Positions 5,607 to 6,736 of a stretch of DNA of 6,736 nt are shown here, piece by piece (position 1 is the stretch's first letter; each line of letters starts with the position of its first letter). The translations under genes were made by a program, and so were the position numbers. Under the pieces are notes generated by a model. The model was not told the origin of the DNA. It ran no database searches and saw only the letters and a list, made by a program, of their open reading frames with translations. Where the stretch lies: NCBI GenBank assembly GCA_019695435.1, contig JACTVF010000130.1, positions 1 to 6,736 on the forward strand. The letters run 5' to 3'. Source of the stretch: Methanoregulaceae archaeon (GTDB lineage Archaea > Halobacteriota > Methanomicrobia > Methanomicrobiales > Methanospirillaceae).

Positions 5607-6023
5607 TCAAGACCCCCGGAAGAACTTAATTACCTGTGGAAAAACATATGCGATGAAGAAACCAAGCACTATGGCGCCAGTGACAATAACCACCCAATAC
5701 GCTCTAATGGCGTCGATAAACCTGGTATTTTCGCAGATCTGTGCGATGAATGCTTTGCGCCCAGATTCTTTCCCCGTGGTGTCCTTACCGTAGAGATCCA
5801 GCTCGATACGAGACAGCCGGCCGCAGACTTCAGCGCGACAGTCCCGGTTCGGGGAGATCGCCACGAGATCATCTTTGGTTGCCATCTTAGTGATATCACT
5901 TCGTAGGTCACGGAGATCGTTGCGGATAAGATCGATACTCTTGCCAAGCGTCTCGCCCTGAAGCTCAACGGCTTTTTGAAGGGAGGCAATTTCCTTTCCC
6001 TGCTCATAGAGAGTCGTTTCCAT
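5607..6023 (-). CDS. Small coiled-coil protein with C-terminal membrane segment
   Basis: This is a 138-residue protein starting METTLYEQGK at ATG 6023. The frame stays open upstream to an ATG at 6275, but that part lies wholly inside the head-closure gene and gives Arg/Pro/Gly-rich out-of-frame sequence. The 6023 start has an AGGTG ribosome-binding site (6031-6035) seven bases before it and a TGATG junction with the preceding gene. Residues about 8-60 have heptad-like spacing (VELQGETLGKSIDLI, LRDLRSDI, then MATKDDL), and about 109-128 form one hydrophobic span (YWVVIVTGAIVLGFFIAYVF) followed by a short basic tail. There are Cys at about 62, 67 and 97. The layout of coiled coil then a C-terminal membrane anchor resembles XhlA-type phage membrane proteins linked to lysis, but I see no specific motif. 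A membrane protein inside a head-tail joining cluster is unusual. The stop TGA is at 5607-5609. Confidence 0.7.
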   Translation of the reverse strand: METTLYEQGKEIASLQKAVELQGETLGKSIDLIRNDLRDLRSDITKMATKDDLVAISPNRDCRAEVCGRLSRIELDLYGKDTTGKESGRKAFIAQICENTRFIDAIRAYWVVIVTGAIVLGFFIAYVFPQVIKFFRGS

Positions 6024-6397
6024 CAAGATGCACCTGCGGGTATCTGTTCGATCTCTGCCTCCAAGTGGTCCACCACATTTGGCCGGTAGCCGTACACCGA
6101 GTGCACGCTGCCCTTGATGCGGAAGTACCCGACAAAGCCCTGCTGGGCTGAAAGGATACGGTAATCGGTCGAATTGATGACCGTACCGGCCGGTAGCAGC
6201 AGCTTCGTGCTCATCTCCTCGAACTGACCGGGATCGAGCACAAGGGTCGGCCCGGTATCGGTGTAGAAGAAACAAGGGATATTGACCTGATCATTTGCCC
6301 AAACTTCCAGGGATTCGTTCGATGTGTTTTTACTCCCTGCACTCCGCTTCTGGACAGTGCAGTGATGATCGAGTCCCTGGGTCTGTACAAAGGTCAT
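6023..6397 (-). CDS. Probable head-closure / head-tail joining protein
   Basis: This is a 124-residue protein starting at ATG 6397, overlapping the connector stop by 4 bases (ATGA). It has no strong ribosome-binding site, so translation is probably coupled to the gene before it. The sequence looks beta-rich, with segments such as VNIPCFFYTDTG, KLLLPAGTVINSTDYRIL and FVGYFRIKGSV. That pattern suits a small beta-barrel stopper that closes the portal channel, and the position between a gp6-like connector and a gp10-like neck protein fits the role. I see no unmistakable family motif, so the function is mostly inferred from synteny. It could equally be called a minor structural protein. Its stop shares one base with the next start (TGATG at 6021-6025). 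Confidence 0.5.
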   Translation of the reverse strand: MTFVQTQGLDHHCTVQKRSAGSKNTSNESLEVWANDQVNIPCFFYTDTGPTLVLDPGQFEEMSTKLLLPAGTVINSTDYRILSAQQGFVGYFRIKGSVHSVYGYRPNVVDHLEAEIEQIPAGAS

Positions 6398-6736
6398 ATC
6401 CGTGTCTCGTGATCGGTGGCTACGATGTCGAACGATCCGGTCGAGAAGTCTTCGTTCACCTGCCGGCGCAGTTCCTTCGCCCGGTCCCGGAGATCCGCAG
6501 CGACCGCCGGCCCGTTGACTGACTTGTCGCCAGTCTTGTAGGACCCGAGCAGCGCGTTGTCCGAGGCGATATCATCCATCGCGTTTGCCGCGGCGAGCTT
6601 GATGATGTTGTTCTCGACCGCGAGGTATGACTGCAGCTCTTCATCCTGGAAGACAGGTGATGCTTCGTTCCTGTCGCGGATGAGCATCCGCATGATGGTG
6701 ATCGGGTCCGGGTTAGGACCGGGATTATAGGTGAAC
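6394..6736 (-). CDS. Head-tail connector protein (gp6-like), 5' end outside window
   Basis: The reading frame is open to the right edge, giving 113 visible residues that begin FTYNPGPNPDPITIMRMLIR. An ATG lies at 6693, but I do not take it as the start: it has no ribosome-binding site, and the residues before it (a DP followed by a hydrophobic/Arg stretch) match the usual opening of this family, in which a DP-V-x-x-VR-x-LIGD-like segment follows a short N-terminus. The real start should lie a few codons to dozens of codons outside the window. The following residues (SPVFQDEELQSYLA, then an Ala-rich helix and a closing Arg/Glu helix RDRAKELRRQV) are typical of small, mainly helical adaptor proteins that sit under the portal and join head to tail. 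The stop overlaps the next start at ATGA (6394-6397). The family call rests on motif style and gene order; no search was run. Confidence 0.65.
   Translation of the reverse strand, partial: FTYNPGPNPDPITIMRMLIRDRNEASPVFQDEELQSYLAVENNIIKLAAANAMDDIASDNALLGSYKTGDKSVNGPAVAADLRDRAKELRRQVNEDFSTGSFDIVATDHETRI

Noticed and set aside
6024..6275. Longer start (ATG 6275) for the coiled-coil membrane protein
   Set aside because: The extra 84 residues lie inside the head-closure gene, are Arg/Pro/Gly-rich like an out-of-frame reading, and the 6023 start has a better ribosome-binding site and a TGATG junction.
1..6736. CRISPR array, tRNA, rRNA, insertion sequence, attachment site or defence system
   Set aside because: No spaced direct repeats, cloverleaf-like segments, transposase motifs or defence-type protein motifs were seen; nearly all bases are explained by tail and head-joining genes.

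Overview
The window is a block of tailed-virus (or prophage) structural genes, all on the minus strand, so transcription runs from high to low coordinates. Gene order, family motifs and the near absence of non-coding DNA point to the head-tail joining and tail module of a long-tailed virus with a siphovirus-like (HK97-type) layout. No sheath-like protein is seen. I see no integrase, lysin, tRNA, rRNA or defined host gene, so the host cannot be fixed. Shine-Dalgarno sites matching AGGAGG/GGAGGATC fit either bacteria or archaea. The style of the proteins (GC-rich codons, TP901-type tape measure, Thr-rich glycine-rich fibre) reminds me of proviruses in methanogenic archaea, but that is only an impression.

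Layout in transcription order. A head-tail connector (6394 to the right edge, 5' end cut off) is followed by a probable head-closure protein (6023-6397). Next comes a small coiled-coil protein with a C-terminal membrane segment (5607-6023), then an HK97 gp10-like neck/tail-completion protein (5143-5601). After these lie a tail-terminator-like protein (4658-5143) and the probable major tail tube protein (3882-4658). The tail assembly chaperone (3322-3885) has a second-frame extension (3273-about 3440) that appears to be reached by ribosomal frameshifting. Then come the tape measure protein (1504-3276), a small beta-rich tail protein (1136-1507), a 59-bp gap, a fibre-like protein (411-1076), a 77-residue unknown (164-397) and the start of a glycine-rich fibre or adhesin running off the left edge (1-151).

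From the connector to the small protein after the tape measure, neighbouring genes overlap at ATGA or TGATG junctions or nearly abut, as in one translationally coupled transcript. The first real gap is 1077-1135, which separates the tail-shaft genes from the fibre genes. The most interesting point is the chaperone. Its second-frame extension, not its own stop codon, runs into the ATGA start of the tape measure gene. The shift needed is -2 (or +1) rather than the common -1, and a run of six G sits where such a shift could occur. Two structural proteins (tail tube and fibre) also appear to carry inserted beta-rich modules.
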